Below are positions 63,433-64,000 of a stretch of 64,000 nucleotides of DNA, piece by piece (position 1 is the first letter of the stretch; each line of letters begins with the position of its first letter). This DNA comes from Pseudoalteromonas luteoviolacea (GTDB lineage: Bacteria > Pseudomonadota > Gammaproteobacteria > Enterobacterales > Alteromonadaceae): assembly GCF_000814765.1 (NCBI RefSeq), contig NZ_JWIC01000005.1:248001-312000 (forward strand). Reading direction: 5' to 3'. Both the position numbers and the translations under genes were made by a program. The notes under the pieces were generated by a model. That model ran no database searches. It saw nothing but the letters and a program-made list of their open reading frames with translations, and was not told the DNA's origin.

Positions 63433-64000
63433 TTATTTAAAAATACCTACATAGGTTGCAGAGCGGTTAGATTTACTCGCTCGGTACATCCCCTTAGTAT
63501 TAAACGGCATACTGATGTTTCCCTCTTTATCTACGATGATCACCCCGCCTGTCCCCCCATCTCTATACATGGGACCAAAAATAACATCTTGTCCTGCTTG
63601 CGCTATTGTTTTGTTTTGATAGGCAACCCGAGCACAAATGTCTGCCGCTACGTTATATCGAATAAAATACTCCCCATGCCCTGTCGCTGACACAGCGCAG
63701 GAGTTATTATCGGCAAACGTGCCTGCACCAATGATAGGCGAATCTCCTACTCGTCCAAAACGCTTTGCTGTCATACCGCCTGTGGAGGTTCCAGCAGCTA
63801 AATTCCCATTCTTATCGAGTGCAACAGCGCCAACCGTCCCCATTTTATACTGTTCTGGAAGTGTTTGATGCAAGGCTTGGTAATCTTTAGTTCCACTTTC
63901 CTTTTGTTTTAGTTTTTCTTTTGCTCGCAATAAAGCCTCATGGCGGTGTGATGTATTAAAATAAGAGGCGGGAACGACCTCAAGCCCTTGCTGCTTAGCA
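63433..64000 (-). CDS. Isoaspartyl peptidase/L-asparaginase, N-terminus outside window
   Basis: This is the C-terminal part of an Ntn-hydrolase of the plant-type asparaginase/isoaspartyl peptidase family. The autocatalytic nucleophile Thr is at codon 63835-63837 (MGTVGAVALD), followed by STGGMTAKRFGRVGDSPIIGAGT and CAVSATGHGEYFIR, both family hallmarks. The frame continues through the right edge (the edge end reads GLEVVPASYFNTSHR upstream of the cleavage site), so the alpha subunit is incomplete here. The precursor self-cleaves before that Thr to give alpha and beta subunits. Whether an export signal is present cannot be seen. Confidence 0.93.
   Translation of the reverse strand, partial: AKQQGLEVVPASYFNTSHRHEALLRAKEKLKQKESGTKDYQALHQTLPEQYKMGTVGAVALDKNGNLAAGTSTGGMTAKRFGRVGDSPIIGAGTFADNNSCAVSATGHGEYFIRYNVAADICARVAYQNKTIAQAGQDVIFGPMYRDGGTGGVIIVDKEGNISMPFNTKGMYRASKSNRSATYVGIFK

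Noticed and set aside
1..64000. Search for tRNA, rRNA, CRISPR arrays, phage genes and intact insertion sequences
   Set aside because: None was seen by eye; no regularly spaced repeats, transposase or integrase reading frame, or tRNA-like cloverleaf was recognised.

Overview
The window looks like chromosomal DNA from a marine gammaproteobacterium of the Alteromonadales, most likely Pseudoalteromonas or a close relative. This rests on the AT-leaning base composition and on the gene set: cmoA/cmoB, a DUF3334 protein beside a hybrid kinase, the epmC / ATP-NAD kinase / yfcL operon, fadI/fadJ, a MoxR-DUF58-VWA-BatD cluster followed by an ECF sigma factor and DUF3379 protein, and hrpA. The genus is an inference. 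I see no rRNA, tRNA, CRISPR array, prophage or intact insertion sequence. Two genes run off the window: a hybrid histidine kinase at the left end and an isoaspartyl peptidase/asparaginase at the right end.

Layout. 1-9.1 kb: signalling (hybrid kinase, DUF3334/CheX-like protein, HDOD protein, receiver-plus-repeat protein) interleaved with tRNA wobble modification (cmoAB) and an AbgT-family transporter. 9.2-24.9 kb is more accessory: a secreted amidohydrolase, an unknown secreted protein, small membrane proteins, a six-repeat FG-GAP protein, a membrane-embedded AraC regulator, a lipoprotein with one intact and one degenerate isochorismatase-like half, two PD40 propeller proteins (one secreted, one a membrane-anchored winged-helix regulator), a membrane/spermidine-synthase fusion, a SnoaL-like protein and a membrane-anchored protein of unknown function. 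24.9-28.9 kb: a tyrosine-phosphatase-like protein whose catalytic Cys is Ser, an aldo/keto reductase with a divergent LysR regulator, and an Nramp-related transporter with altered metal-site motifs. 28.9-36.8 kb: the EF-P hydroxylase operon and a three-gene RND efflux operon. 37.2-41.3 kb: a tandem duplication of a secreted kexin-like S8 protease with a P domain. 42-45.5 kb: fadIJ, with a well-formed promoter and a FadR-like palindrome just after the predicted transcription start. 45.7-54.8 kb: a tightly packed Bat-like operon, then an ECF sigma factor/DUF3379 pair and a TIM44-like protein. 54.8-64 kb: a kinase - response regulator - P-loop kinase operon, a PilZ/receiver pair, hrpA, a CBS-domain protein and the partial asparaginase.

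How the genes work together. The fad genes form one beta-oxidation module. The RND genes form one tripartite pump. The Bat-like genes share overlapping ends and probably build one envelope-associated MoxR/VWA complex. Most transcription units are separated by recognisable hairpin terminators, often shared by convergent genes. Several start codons were moved from the longest open frame to GTG or ATG codons that have a ribosome-binding site and fit the family length (cmoA, hrpA, epmC, the Nramp-like gene, the 350-aa membrane protein). No unmistakable new multi-gene system is visible. The best leads are the Cys-to-Ser pseudophosphatase, the tandem proteases with a shared upstream block, the half-degenerate isochorismatase lipoprotein, the altered Nramp-like transporter and a 23-codon ORF with a good ribosome-binding site downstream of the proteases.
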